Source: Streptomyces sp. NBC_01304
GTDB taxonomy: Bacteria > Actinomycetota > Actinomycetes > Streptomycetales > Streptomycetaceae
Direction of reading: 5' to 3'
DNA length: 64,000 bases
NCBI RefSeq assembly: GCF_035975855.1
Contig: NZ_CP109055.1
Span: forward strand, 2,790,001-2,854,000
In this document: positions 7,421 to 17,800 of the stretch, piece by piece
How the letters are laid out: every line of letters begins with the position of its first letter
Position numbering within the stretch: the stretch's first letter is position 1
Made by a program: the position numbers and the translations under genes
Notes under the pieces: generated by a model
Told to the model about the DNA's origin: nothing
The model's input: the letters and a program-made list of their open reading frames with translations, nothing else
Databases searched by the model: none

Positions 7421-8670
7421 CGCAACTCCCCGAAGGTCAGCCGGGCGACCCATTTGGTGTTCAGGACACCGGGCGCCGCCGGAACGATGACGCGCGCCGG
7501 ATAGCCGTGATCGGGCGACAGATCCTCGCCGTTGACCTGCAGGGCGAGCAGCGAGCGCGGGTCGCGCACCTGGTTGTCGCGCAGGGCGGCCCGGCGGAAC
7601 GCGCCGCGCACTTGCAGGGATTCGACGAGTACGCCGGGTGGCCGGTCCGGGTCGAACCCGGCGAGCGCGGCCAGATCACGCAGCCGCACCCCGCGCCACC
7701 ACTGGTCCGAGGTGGACCACCCCTCCACGCAGGCGATCGGCAACGCGGCGCTGTACTGGGCGAGTTGGAGCAGCTGCTGCCGGCTCAGGCGGGTCTCCCC
7801 CGCCGGCCCGCCACCGACGACCAGCCGCCAGCCGTCCCCCGTGTCCCTGGCCCCGACACCGACGGCGGCCGCCGTCTTGTTGATCTGGAATCCGTTCGGC
7901 CCCCGCCCCGGATCCGCACCGCCGTGCGGGGCGAACAGGGCGGTGCGCCGCAGCGGACCGTCGAAGCTCTGCCCCGCCGTGGTGGCCGCAAGGAGCAGCG
8001 AGCCCCCGCCCACCAGGGCGAGCGCACCGCGCCGCGAGACGGTCGCCGGGGCGGGCTCGGGCGCGGCGAGCGCATCCGGCTCGGCACGTCCACCGCTCTC
8101 CCCACGTGCGCGCAACACCCGCAGCGCCTGCGGCAACCGCAGCCCCACATGGGCCAAGAAGGCGGCGAAGAACACCCATGCCCCGTAGAAGTGCAGCGGG
8201 TAGAAGGACCCCGGAAACACGTACTCCAGTTGGACGTTGAGCACCCCGGTGACGAACTCGAACAGCCCGCCGCCCACGAGCAGCAGCAGCGAGACCCGTT
8301 CCAGCGCGTGCCCCACCGACCGCGCGGGAGGCAGCGCGAACAGTTTCGGGATCACCGACCAGAGCTTGGCGAGCAGCACCGGGATCAGCGCGATGCCGAC
8401 CGTGACGTGCAGTCCCTGGGTGAGGCGGTACAGCCACGGCGGATCGGTCGGCCAGTCGAAGAGGTAGAAGCCCAACAGCCCCTTGTCGGGCGTCTTGTCG
8501 TTGACCGACGACAGGTTCGGGTTGTACGCCGCGTACGACAGCAGTCCCGTCACGAACAGCAGCGTGATCCCGCCGAGCAGCACGATGCCGAGCACCGCCG
8601 TGAAACGCGCACCGCGTACGGGACTTGACCAGACGCGCTCGGGGCGCGGCCGAAATCGGGGGGCTTCCAT
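7417..8670 (-). CDS. Membrane-anchored molybdopterin (sulfite-oxidase-fold) oxidoreductase fused to a cytochrome-b-like domain
   Basis: 417 aa. The N-terminal half has about four membrane helices with conserved-looking histidines (QGLHVTVG, PLHFYGAW, FLAHVGLRLP), resembling a DUF4405/cytochrome-b561-type haem domain. A twin-arginine-like SRRGALALVGGG (about 212-223) precedes a second hydrophobic segment. The C-terminal domain is a SUOX-fold molybdopterin domain: Cys314 in PIACVEGWS is the expected molybdenum ligand, and WWRGVRLRDLAALAG follows. It should pass electrons across the membrane; the substrate is unknown. The ATG at 8670 lies six bases after a TACCGT box, suggesting a leaderless mRNA. 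The downstream membrane gene is translationally coupled. Confidence 0.88.
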   Translation of the reverse strand: MEAPRFRPRPERVWSSPVRGARFTAVLGIVLLGGITLLFVTGLLSYAAYNPNLSSVNDKTPDKGLLGFYLFDWPTDPPWLYRLTQGLHVTVGIALIPVLLAKLWSVIPKLFALPPARSVGHALERVSLLLLVGGGLFEFVTGVLNVQLEYVFPGSFYPLHFYGAWVFFAAFLAHVGLRLPQALRVLRARGESGGRAEPDALAAPEPAPATVSRRGALALVGGGSLLLAATTAGQSFDGPLRRTALFAPHGGADPGRGPNGFQINKTAAAVGVGARDTGDGWRLVVGGGPAGETRLSRQQLLQLAQYSAALPIACVEGWSTSDQWWRGVRLRDLAALAGFDPDRPPGVLVESLQVRGAFRRAALRDNQVRDPRSLLALQVNGEDLSPDHGYPARVIVPAAPGVLNTKWVARLTFGELR

Positions 8671-8682
8671 GCGTCGACGGTA
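8671..8682 (-). promoter_or_regulatory. Probable leaderless -10 element of the molybdopterin oxidoreductase gene
   Basis: On the minus strand TACCGT (8677-8682) ends six bases before the ATG at 8670. The divergent gene at 8783 has the same hexamer at the same distance, so the 112-bp intergenic region is near-symmetrical at its ends. Confidence 0.45.
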
Positions 8683-8728
8683 GGACGGCCGACGCGCTCT
8701 CAGGGCGTGCGAAAGATGACGAAACCCT

Positions 8729-8782
8729 GACGTCGGGTGCCGTACGGCTCTTGATCGCCACGGGTCTGCCTACCGTGCCCGA
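8729..8782 (+). promoter_or_regulatory. Probable leaderless promoter of the GT-C-like gene
   Basis: TACCGT (8771-8776) ends six bases before the GTG at 8783, as for a leaderless mRNA. Upstream, GACGTC (8729-8734) followed after six bases by CGTACG resembles the sites at 4380 and 11294. No -35 of good quality is visible. Confidence 0.4.
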
Positions 8783-10138
8783 GTGACCATAGAATCCGGG
8801 ACCCGCCGCGATGTGGGGGCGGCCGTCGCCGCCGTGCTGCTCGTCGCGGTCGCCGCCGTCGTCGGGACGTACATCGAGCGCACCGACGGGACGCTGCACG
8901 TCGGTTGGCCACCGCTGTACGCCAACTGGCTGCCGCACCTGGGCCCCGGCACCCCGGCCGCCCTCGCGATCGCCGTCGCGGTGACCGCGTACGGCCCCGC
9001 CCTCGCCGCCCGACTGCCCTGGCGGGCTCTCCTGGCAGCGAGTGCGGCCGCCTCCCTGGGCTGGATCCTCTCCCTGGCCCTGATCGACGGCTGGCACCGC
9101 GGCATCGCCCGCCGGCTCACCACCAAGTACGAATACCTGCAGGTCATCGACCGCTTCAACGACATCCCCGCGACCCTGCGGGACTACACGAACCACATCC
9201 TGATCGAGTCCCCCGACCACTGGCCCGCCCACATCGCGGGGCATCCGCCGGGCGCCGTCCTCACCTTCGTGGGCCTCGACCGCATCGGCCTCGGCGGTGG
9301 CGCGTGGGCCGGGATGTGGTGCATCGTCCTCGCCGCCTCGGCAGCCGTCGCCGTGCTCGTCACGCTGCGGGCCCTGACCGACGAGACACTGGCGCGCCGC
9401 GCCGCGCCCTTCCTCGTGCTCGCCCCGGCCGCCGTCTGGACGGGCGCGTCCGCCGACGGCTACTTCGCCGCCGTCGCGGCCTGGGCGATCGCCCTGCTCA
9501 CACTCGCCGCCACCCGCAAGGCGCGCAGGCCGGTGGTCGCCGCCGTCGGCTCGGGCCTCCTCTTCGGCCTCACCGTCTACCTCTCGTACGGCCTGACGCT
9601 GATCGCGGTCGTCGCCCTCGCGGTGCTCGCCGTCACGCGTACGCTCCGGCCCTTGCCGTACGTCGTCGCGGGGGCCCTGGTGGTGCCGCTCGCCTTCACC
9701 CTCTTGGGCTTCAACTGGTGGGAGGCGTACCGGATTCTCGTCGAGCGCTACTACCAAGGGGCCGGGGGCATCCGCCCGTACTGGTACTGGATCTGGGCGA
9801 ACCTGGCCTGCACGGTGCTCGTGGTCGGGCCGGCGACGGTGGCGGGGCTCCGCCGAGCGGTGGCCTCAACTCCCTTGAACCTGCGGGAGGTTCGAGCGGT
9901 ACGCGGCACCAGCACGTCCGCCGCCCGCGTCGCCCTGCTCACCCTGGCCGCGCTGCTCGCCCTCGCCATCGCCGACCTGTCCGGCATGAGCAAGGCCGAG
10001 ACCGAACGCATCTGGCTGCCCTTCGCCCTCTGGCTGCTGCCCGCCACGGCCCTCCTGCCGGGCTCGCGGCGGGCATGGCTGACGGCTCAGGCGGGCCTGG
10101 CACTGCTGCTCAACCACCTGCTGCTCACGGGCTGGTGA
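8783..10138 (+). CDS. Polytopic membrane protein, candidate GT-C glycosyltransferase
   Basis: 451 aa with roughly ten to twelve hydrophobic helices and a large first extracytoplasmic loop (about residues 30-150). That loop includes YIERTDGTLHVGWPPLYANW and HIAGHPPGAVLTFVGLDRIG. The HPPG segment before a long helical bundle is reminiscent of lipid-linked-sugar GT-C glycosyltransferases, but I cannot assign a family with certainty. The start is a GTG with no Shine-Dalgarno sequence; a leaderless start fits the TACCGT box before it. It is divergent from the oxidoreductase and convergent with the epimerase, within what looks like one functional locus. Confidence 0.78.
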   Translation: MTIESGTRRDVGAAVAAVLLVAVAAVVGTYIERTDGTLHVGWPPLYANWLPHLGPGTPAALAIAVAVTAYGPALAARLPWRALLAASAAASLGWILSLALIDGWHRGIARRLTTKYEYLQVIDRFNDIPATLRDYTNHILIESPDHWPAHIAGHPPGAVLTFVGLDRIGLGGGAWAGMWCIVLAASAAVAVLVTLRALTDETLARRAAPFLVLAPAAVWTGASADGYFAAVAAWAIALLTLAATRKARRPVVAAVGSGLLFGLTVYLSYGLTLIAVVALAVLAVTRTLRPLPYVVAGALVVPLAFTLLGFNWWEAYRILVERYYQGAGGIRPYWYWIWANLACTVLVVGPATVAGLRRAVASTPLNLREVRAVRGTSTSAARVALLTLAALLALAIADLSGMSKAETERIWLPFALWLLPATALLPGSRRAWLTAQAGLALLLNHLLLTGW

Positions 10139-10198
10139 GCCCTGCGGCCCCTGCGGACCCACTGGACCGTGTGGACCCTGCAGACACACTGGACCACC

Positions 10199-11245
10199 TC
10201 ACCGGAGCTCGCTCACGGCGAACTCGGCCATCCCCTCGGCGAAGCCGACCTGGGGCTTCCAGCCCAGGTCCGCCCGCAGCCGGGCGGAGTCCGCGGTGAT
10301 GTGCCGGACGTCGCCCAGACGGAACTCCCCCGTGACCACCGGCTCCGGACCGCCGTGCGCGGCGGCCAGTGCGCGGGCCATCTCCCCGACGGTGTGCGGC
10401 TCACCGCTGCCCGTGTTGTAGGCGGTGAGGGCCCCGGCCGCCCCGCCCTCGACGGCTTCGAGCGCCGTGACCCCCGCGGCGGCCACGTCCCGTACGTGCA
10501 CGAAGTCCCTGCGCTGGCCGCCGTCCTCGAAGACCCGGGGCGCCTCGCCACGGGCCAGCGCCGAGCGGAACAGCGAGGCCACGCCCGCATAGGGGGTGTC
10601 GCGCGGCATCCGGGGCCCGTACACGTTGTGGTAGCGCAGGCTGACGGCCCGCCCGTCGGTCACGCGGGCCCAGGCGCCGGCCAGGTGTTCCTGGGCCAGC
10701 TTGGTCGTGGCGTACACATTGCGGGGGTCGACGGGGGCGTCCTCGCCGACCAGTCCGGGGGCCAACTCGGCGCCGCAGTACGGGCAGTGGGGCTCGAAGC
10801 AGCCCTCGCGCAGATCCGCTGCGGCGCGCGGTCCGGGCCGCACGGTGCCGTGCTGGGCGCAGTCGTAGCGCCCCTCCCCGTACACGACCATCGACCCGGC
10901 CAGGACCAGGCGCCGGATCCCGGTCTCGGCCATCGCGGCGAGCAGCACCGCGGTCCCCAGGTCGTTGCAGCTCACATAGGCGGGAGCGTCCGCGAAGTCC
11001 TTGCCGAGCCCGACCATCGCGGCCTGATGGCACACGGCGTCCACGCCGCGCAGCGCTCTGCGCAGCGCATCCGGGTCACGTACGTCGCCGTGGATCCACT
11101 CCGCGTCCGGCTGCCGCGCGGGTACGCCGTGGTGGGCGCTCGGCAACAGGGCGTCGAGCACGACGGGTTCGTGCCCGCGTCCTTCGAGTGCCTCGACGAT
11201 GTGCGATCCGATGAACCCGGCTCCGCCGGTGACGAGTGTGCGCAT
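10199..11245 (-). CDS. NAD-dependent sugar-nucleotide epimerase/dehydratase
   Basis: 348 aa, extended SDR. The NAD-binding motif VTGGAGFIGSHIVEAL is at the N-terminus, the catalytic YxxxK appears as YATTK (about residue 180), and SMVVYGEG supplies the usual Ser. An insertion before YATTK contains DCAQHG and CFEPHCPYCGAEL, a cysteine-rich knuckle found in some dTDP-sugar 4-epimerase-like enzymes and possibly metal-binding. The likely role is conversion of a nucleotide sugar for the GT2 and GT-C-like proteins next to it; the substrate is not known. The ATG at 11245 is six bases from a TAGCGT box and lacks a ribosome site. Confidence 0.88.
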   Translation of the reverse strand: MRTLVTGGAGFIGSHIVEALEGRGHEPVVLDALLPSAHHGVPARQPDAEWIHGDVRDPDALRRALRGVDAVCHQAAMVGLGKDFADAPAYVSCNDLGTAVLLAAMAETGIRRLVLAGSMVVYGEGRYDCAQHGTVRPGPRAAADLREGCFEPHCPYCGAELAPGLVGEDAPVDPRNVYATTKLAQEHLAGAWARVTDGRAVSLRYHNVYGPRMPRDTPYAGVASLFRSALARGEAPRVFEDGGQRRDFVHVRDVAAAGVTALEAVEGGAAGALTAYNTGSGEPHTVGEMARALAAAHGGPEPVVTGEFRLGDVRHITADSARLRADLGWKPQVGFAEGMAEFAVSELR

Positions 11246-11312
11246 GCCCTGACGCTAGGGCCCGGCCGGGCACCCGCGGCCGGATCGCCCGCCGACGTCA
11301 CGGACCCGTAAG
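11246..11312 (-). promoter_or_regulatory. Probable leaderless promoter of the epimerase gene
   Basis: On the minus strand TAGCGT (11252-11257) ends six bases before the ATG. GACGTC (plus strand 11294-11299), seven bases, then CGTAAG (11307-11312) repeats the arrangement at 4380-4398, but inverted relative to its gene. Confidence 0.4.
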
Positions 11313-11369
11313 GAACGGCGCACGGCACGGACCTACCGGTCGAAAATGCCGGGGCCGCCGCCGAACCGG

Positions 11370-11403
11370 CCGGTTCCCCCAGGCAGTACGCTGGGGGAAC
11401 CGG
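11370..11403. repeat. Perfect 13-bp inverted repeat upstream of the DUF5994/desaturase genes
   Basis: CCGGTTCCCCCAG and CTGGGGGAACCGG are separated by eight bases. It lies about 100 bp before the ATG at 11505, and there is no T-tract. It could be a 5' leader hairpin, an operator or a dispersed chromosomal repeat; a similar GGTCCCCC...GGGGGA hairpin is seen near 46290. Confidence 0.75.
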
Positions 11404-11504
11404 GAGCACTTCGCACAGCGGCCACTACGCCAATGTCGTTCCCGGCGAGCGACAACAGCCGGGCCGCCGTCCACCGACTGCGATCCGGAGACGGGTCCGC
11501 GCTC

Positions 11505-12023
11505 ATGTCCGCGACCACTGCCATCGTCCGCACCACCACCCCCCGCTTGGCGCTGAAGCCCGAGGCCGCTGTCGGCCACGGCCTCCTGGACGGCGCCTGG
11601 TGGCCGCGTTCCCGCGACCTCCCGCATGAACTGCCCTCGCTGACCGATGTGTTGGACCCGCTGTGGGGGCGCGTCACCCGCATCGCCGTGAACCCCGGGC
11701 AGTGGCCGGTGGTCCCCCGCGAGGTGCCCGTCGGCGGGCGTGTGGTGAAGGTCGGCTGGTTCAAGGCCGAGCTGGACCCGCACAAGATCCTGCTCCTCTC
11801 GTACACCGTCGGCCGCTGGGACCTCCTGGTGATACCGCCGGAGCTGAGTGAGGCCGCGGCCGCCCGCCTGATGGCCGCGGCGACCGACACCACCGGCCCG
11901 CAGCTCACGGCGAGCGCACTGATCGCGGCCGAGGAGGCCGCGTACGGAACGTCCACCGCGCACGACTCACCGGCCGTGGACGATCTGCCCGTCCAACTCA
12001 CCCGCCTGGCCGCCTCGTTGTAG
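11505..12023 (+). CDS. DUF5994 family protein (first copy)
   Basis: 172 aa, soluble. The family signature is visible: a leading basic stretch, then GHGLLDGAWWPRSRDLPHELPSL, then ITRIAVNPGQWP-like and TVGRWDLLVIPPEL segments. Function is unknown in the family, which is common in Streptomyces. I chose the ATG at 11505; longer in-frame versions run through a hairpin and lack homology-like composition. It is transcribed towards the desaturase, with about 105 bp between them. A shorter paralogue follows the desaturase. Confidence 0.8.
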   Translation: MSATTAIVRTTTPRLALKPEAAVGHGLLDGAWWPRSRDLPHELPSLTDVLDPLWGRVTRIAVNPGQWPVVPREVPVGGRVVKVGWFKAELDPHKILLLSYTVGRWDLLVIPPELSEAAAARLMAAATDTTGPQLTASALIAAEEAAYGTSTAHDSPAVDDLPVQLTRLAASL

Positions 12024-12129
12024 CCAGGTCCGCCGCGCCCCGCAGCACGGCGCGCCCACTCCCTTCGCAGCCCTTGACCCCGGCAGCGCGTCCCGTACCG
12101 CCCGGACCGCGAGGTCGAGGAGACCCTGA

Positions 12130-13158
12130 ATGTCCGTCAGTTCCACCCCCATGCCCCAGTCCGCCTACACCGTTTCCGGGGACCCGGTCGCCGCACCGTC
12201 GGAGGCCGCGAACCCTCATGAGTACGACGGCACCACACCGTTCCCCACGGACGCTCCGGCGCCCGGACGCACCGGCGGTGAGCGCCTCTACGTCGCGGTG
12301 ACCGGCGCGATCGTCACCGTGCCGTTCCTCGCGCTCGGCCTCGGCGGCTGGCTGCTGTGGGGCAGCCTGATCCACACCGCCGACGTCGTGCTCGCCCTCG
12401 TCCTCTACGTCGTGACCGGCCTGGGCGTGACGGTCGGCTTCCACCGCGGGCTCACCCACGGCGGATTCACCGCCGCACGCCCGGTGCGGATCGCACTCGC
12501 CGTGGCGGGTTCGATGAGCTTCCAGGGCGATGTCATCGGCTGGGTCGCCACCCATCGCCGCCATCACGCCTTCACCGACCGGCCCGGCGACCCGCACTCC
12601 CCCTACCGTTACGGTACGCACCTGCGCGGGCAGCTCCGCGGCCTCGCCCACGCGCACATCGGCTGGCTGTTCCGCAACGACCGCACCCCGGCCCGTCGTT
12701 ACGCCCCCGATCTGCTCGCCGATCCCGACATCCGCGCCGTCAACCGGGCCTTCCCCGCGCTGTGCGTGCTCACGCTCGCCCTGCCGTTCGCGGCGGGCTG
12801 GGCCATCGGCGGGAGCTTGCTGCACGGGGTGACGGGCCTGTTGTGGGCCGGGTTGGTCCGGATCACGCTGCTCCACCATGTGACCTGGAGCGTCAACTCG
12901 CTCTGCCACCTGGTCGGCGAACGGCCCTTCCGCACCCGCCGCCACGACCGGGCCACCAACCTGTGGCCGCTGGCCCTGATCTCTTTCGGCGAGAGCTGGC
13001 ACAACCTGCACCACGCGGATCCGACGAGCGCCCGGCACGGCGTCGACCGCGGTCAGCTCGACCCGTCCGCCGCCGTCATCCGCCTCTTCGAACGCCTCGG
13101 CTGGGTGCGCGACGTGCGCTGGCCCTCTCCGGCCCGCGTCGCGGCCCGTCGCACCTGA
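12130..13158 (+). CDS. Membrane fatty-acid (acyl-CoA/acyl-lipid) desaturase
   Basis: 342 aa with four or so membrane helices and the three histidine boxes of the membrane desaturase family: HRGLTH (about residue 105), HRRHH (about 142) and HNLHH (about 297). These bind the di-iron centre that introduces a cis double bond, most likely at delta-9 of acyl-CoA or phospholipid acyl chains, to adjust membrane fluidity. The start is supported by GAGGAG seven bases upstream of the ATG. It lies between two DUF5994 genes, with 37 bp to the second, so the three are probably one operon. Confidence 0.93.
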   Translation: MSVSSTPMPQSAYTVSGDPVAAPSEAANPHEYDGTTPFPTDAPAPGRTGGERLYVAVTGAIVTVPFLALGLGGWLLWGSLIHTADVVLALVLYVVTGLGVTVGFHRGLTHGGFTAARPVRIALAVAGSMSFQGDVIGWVATHRRHHAFTDRPGDPHSPYRYGTHLRGQLRGLAHAHIGWLFRNDRTPARRYAPDLLADPDIRAVNRAFPALCVLTLALPFAAGWAIGGSLLHGVTGLLWAGLVRITLLHHVTWSVNSLCHLVGERPFRTRRHDRATNLWPLALISFGESWHNLHHADPTSARHGVDRGQLDPSAAVIRLFERLGWVRDVRWPSPARVAARRT

Positions 13159-13195
13159 GCCCGCACCATTCCTTCCAGCACGGGAGCCCCCGCCC

Positions 13196-13600
13196 ATGAC
13201 CACGACCCTGCACCCCCTGCCCACCCCGCGCACGGTCCGCCTGAGCCTGGCCCCGGCCGGCGGCGAACCGCGGGCCATCGACGGGGCGTGGTGGCCCCAC
13301 AGCGACGACCTCACGGACGAACTGGCGCTGCTGATCCGGGCCTTGCCGCACAGCTGGCCGCAGATCGCCCATGTGACGGTCAACCCGGCCATGTGGTCCG
13401 CGCTCCCGGGCCGGATCCTCGTCGCCAACCAGGTGATCCGGCTGCACCGGAGCACCGCACAGCACGCCCCGGACACGGTCTGCCTGCTCGCTCCGGGCCG
13501 GGGCAGGTGGGATCTGCTGGTCGTGCGGCCCGACACGGAAGAGGCCGAGGCGCTGCTCCTCATGGCCGGCGCCACGGCGGCCGCGTCACGGCCGTGGTGA
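13196..13600 (+). CDS. DUF5994 family protein (second copy)
   Basis: 134 aa. It shares with the 11505 gene the IDGAWWPHSDDLTDELALL segment, the VNPAMW block and GRWDLLVVRPDTEEAE, and is shorter at both ends. Two family members around one desaturase suggest local duplication. Start ATG at 13196 with GGGAG upstream. A perfect bidirectional hairpin follows. Function unknown. Confidence 0.82.
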   Translation: MTTTLHPLPTPRTVRLSLAPAGGEPRAIDGAWWPHSDDLTDELALLIRALPHSWPQIAHVTVNPAMWSALPGRILVANQVIRLHRSTAQHAPDTVCLLAPGRGRWDLLVVRPDTEEAEALLLMAGATAAASRPW

Positions 13601-13620
13601 GCGCGGGCCCGTGAACGGCA

Positions 13621-13656
13621 GCGCGACCGGCCTCCTTCGGCGGAGGCCGGTCGCGC
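13621..13656. terminator. Bidirectional hairpin terminator between convergent genes
   Basis: A perfect 15-bp stem (13621-13635 with 13642-13656) closes a six-base TTCGGC loop. It lies between the second DUF5994 gene and the protease gene, which converge here. There is no U-tract, as is usual in Streptomyces. Confidence 0.85.
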
Positions 13657-13668
13657 GCCGTCACCTCG

Positions 13669-14814
<1,146 letters not shown>

Positions 14815-17800
14815 ATGACATCGGGGGACGAGCGCTTCGAGTCCGACGGGACACGACACCTCGGACCGGGCGGGGACCGCGGGCCGCGGGACGAGCCGGG
14901 GGATGCCGTGGGCCAGGAGCCGCAGGATGACGTGGGGCAGGAACCGCGGGATGCCATGGGCGAGGAGCCGCAGGATGACGTAGGGCAGGAACCGGAGGGC
15001 GCACGGTCGAGGCCGGAGGACGGACGACCGGGACGAGAAGACGCACGGTCGGGACAGGATGAGGCCCCGGGCCCGACGGACGGCCGCCACGAACCTCCGG
15101 GCCCGGCCCCTGCGGACGACCACTACCAGCCTCCCGGCCCAGACCCCGCGGACCACCGCCACCAGCCTCCCCGCCCAGACCTGACGGACGACCACTACCA
15201 ACCTCCCGGCCCAGACCCCATCCACGACCGCCACCAACCACCCCGCCCGGCCCCCGTGGACGACCGCTACCCGCCTCCCGGCCCGGACCCGACGGACAAC
15301 CACTACCAACCCCCCAGCCCAGACCCCATCCACGACCGCCACCAACCACCCCGCCCGGCCCCCGTGGACGACCGCTACCCGCCTCCCGGCCCGGACCCGA
15401 CGGACAACCACTACCAACCCCCCGGCCCAGACCCCATCCACGACCGCCACGAACCACCCCGCCCAGACCCCGTGGACGACCGCTACCCGCCTCCCGGCGC
15501 GAGCCCCGCGGATGACCACTACCAGCCTCGCTCCCCGGCCCCCGTGACGGACGCCGACCAGCCTCCGGCCCAGGACCCCGTGACGGACCGCCCCGGACCA
15601 CCCGGCCCAGACCCACGCGCAGGCGCCCCGTGGCCCGGAGTGCAGGACGCGCCTCGCCAGCCGGAGGGGCCATCAACTCCCGCCCCGCCACCGCCCAGTT
15701 GGCTCACTCCGGAGGAGCCCGCGCCCGACCATCGGGTGAGCCCGGGGCAGGATCCGGCCCGGCCGCCGATTCCGGACGCACAGTCGGCTTATACGCACTC
15801 GCCGTACGCACAGTCGCCGCACGCGCAGCCCCCGCCCCCCGCACCGGGCGAGGGCCCGCCGGCCGGCCGGCCGTACGCGGGACCGCCGCACGCCGCATCC
15901 GCCCAACCCCCGGGCGGCGGTCCCGACCAGCCCACCTGGGCCCCGCCACCCCGCTCGCCCCAACCCGGCTACGGCCCCGAGGCGGGCCCAGGCGCAGCTC
16001 CCGGCGAGGCCCCAACTCCCGGCGCCGCCCGGCAAGGTCGGCCACCGGAAGGCCCAGCTCCGCAAGCTTGGCCACCGCAAGGCTCCGCCCAACAGGGCTG
16101 GCCACAACAAGGCTCACCCGAGCAAGCCCAACCCCCACAAGGCCCACCCCAACAGGGCTGGCCCCCACAAGGCCCACCCCAGCAAGCCCAACCCCCACAA
16201 GGCCCACCCCAACAGGGCTGGCCACAACAAGGCTCACCCCAGCAAGCCCAACCCCCACAAGGCCCACCCCAACAAGGCTGGCCACAACAAGACCCACCCG
16301 ACCAAGCCCAACCCCCGCAAGGCTCACCCCAACAGGGCTGGCCACCCCAGGGCCCACCCGACCAAGGCCCACCCCAACAAGGCTGGCCACCCCAAGGCCC
16401 ACCCGACCAAGGCCCACCCCAACAAGGCTGGCCACCCCAAGGCCCACCCGACCAGGGCCAGCCCTCGCAAGCCCCACCCCAACACCCCTGGCCGCCCCAA
16501 CACCCCGGCCAACCCCCCGCAGCCCCACCCCCCGACTGGCCCCCGCAGGGCCCCGGCACCCCACCGGACTGGCCCCCACCTCCTCCGCCGGGACCGCCCG
16601 GTCCCCCGCCCGGCGGCGCCCCCCGGCCCAACCCTGACCCCAAGCGCTCCGCCGCCGTAGGCCTGCTCAACCTCACCGGGCTCGGGCTCGGCTATCTCGC
16701 GCTGCGGCAATGGCTCCTGGCCGGGCTGTGCTGGGCCGCCACCATCGCGCTGCTCGTGGTCGCGCTCCCGGCCGAGCCCGACGGCATCCCCATGGCCTAC
16801 GTCATCGGCTACGCCGCCGTACTCGCGCTCGCCGCCGCCGACGGGGCACGCCGTGCGCTGCGTACTCCCCTGGGCGTCGCCAGACTCCGCTCGGGCCTGG
16901 CCGTGATCCTCGGCCTCGTGCTGCTCCTGGTGCCCGCGGGCGGCGCGTACGCGTACGACGCCGCGCACGACGAGGCCGTCGAGAAGATGCTGCTCGAACG
17001 CCTCGACAAGGCCGACAAGGTCGTCGACCGGGCGGAGGCGAAGACCTTCGCGAAATCGGAGAAGGACTACACGCGAGCCCTCGGCACCTACGGCGAACTC
17101 GGCGAGGACCACGCGGGTTCACGCGCCGCGGACCGGGTCCCGGACAGCCTCGACGCGCTCTACAAGGCTGTCGCGCAGCCCTACACCGAGCGGGCGTACT
17201 GCGAGGCCGTCGAGCCGTTGAAGTATCTGCGGACCGTGCCGAAGAAGGTCGACGAGGACGTCCTGGGCAAACTCGCGAAGTGGCCCGACGAACGGCTCGC
17301 CACGTCGTTCTACGAGTGCGGCATGTCCGAGCTCGGCTCAGCGGACGAGGGAGGCGGCTCGGACGGCGGAGGCGGCAGCCTGGCCGAACTCCTCAGCACC
17401 TTCCCGGAGTCGAAGCAGGCGGACAAGGTCGAGCCGGACATCCGCGCCGAAATCGACTCGCGCGTCGAGGAGTTGAAGGGCTCCGACCCGTGCGAGGTCA
17501 CCGAAGGACTGCGCAACATCGGCAAGACGGTGGGCGGGCTGCCGCCCGACGCCTCCGAAGCGCTGAGCAAGGAGAGCGACAGCTCGGTGGAGAAGGGCGT
17601 CTTCGCCTGTGGCGTCGACCAGTTCAAGGACAAGGACTTCGAGGCCGCCAGGGCCACGATGGACGACTACGCCAAGACCTACCCGGACAGCGGCCGCCAC
17701 GGCTGGGCCAAGGACATCGCGACCGCGGCGGAGATCGCCAAGGTGAAGGCCTCGGCCGGCAGCCGGCTGCCGCCGGAGCGCGCCCCGGGCGGCAAGCGGA

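Noticed and set aside
15217..15540. CRISPR-like regular repeats
   Set aside because: The 108-bp units are directly adjacent with no unique spacers, encode a protein repeat in frame, and no cas gene is present.
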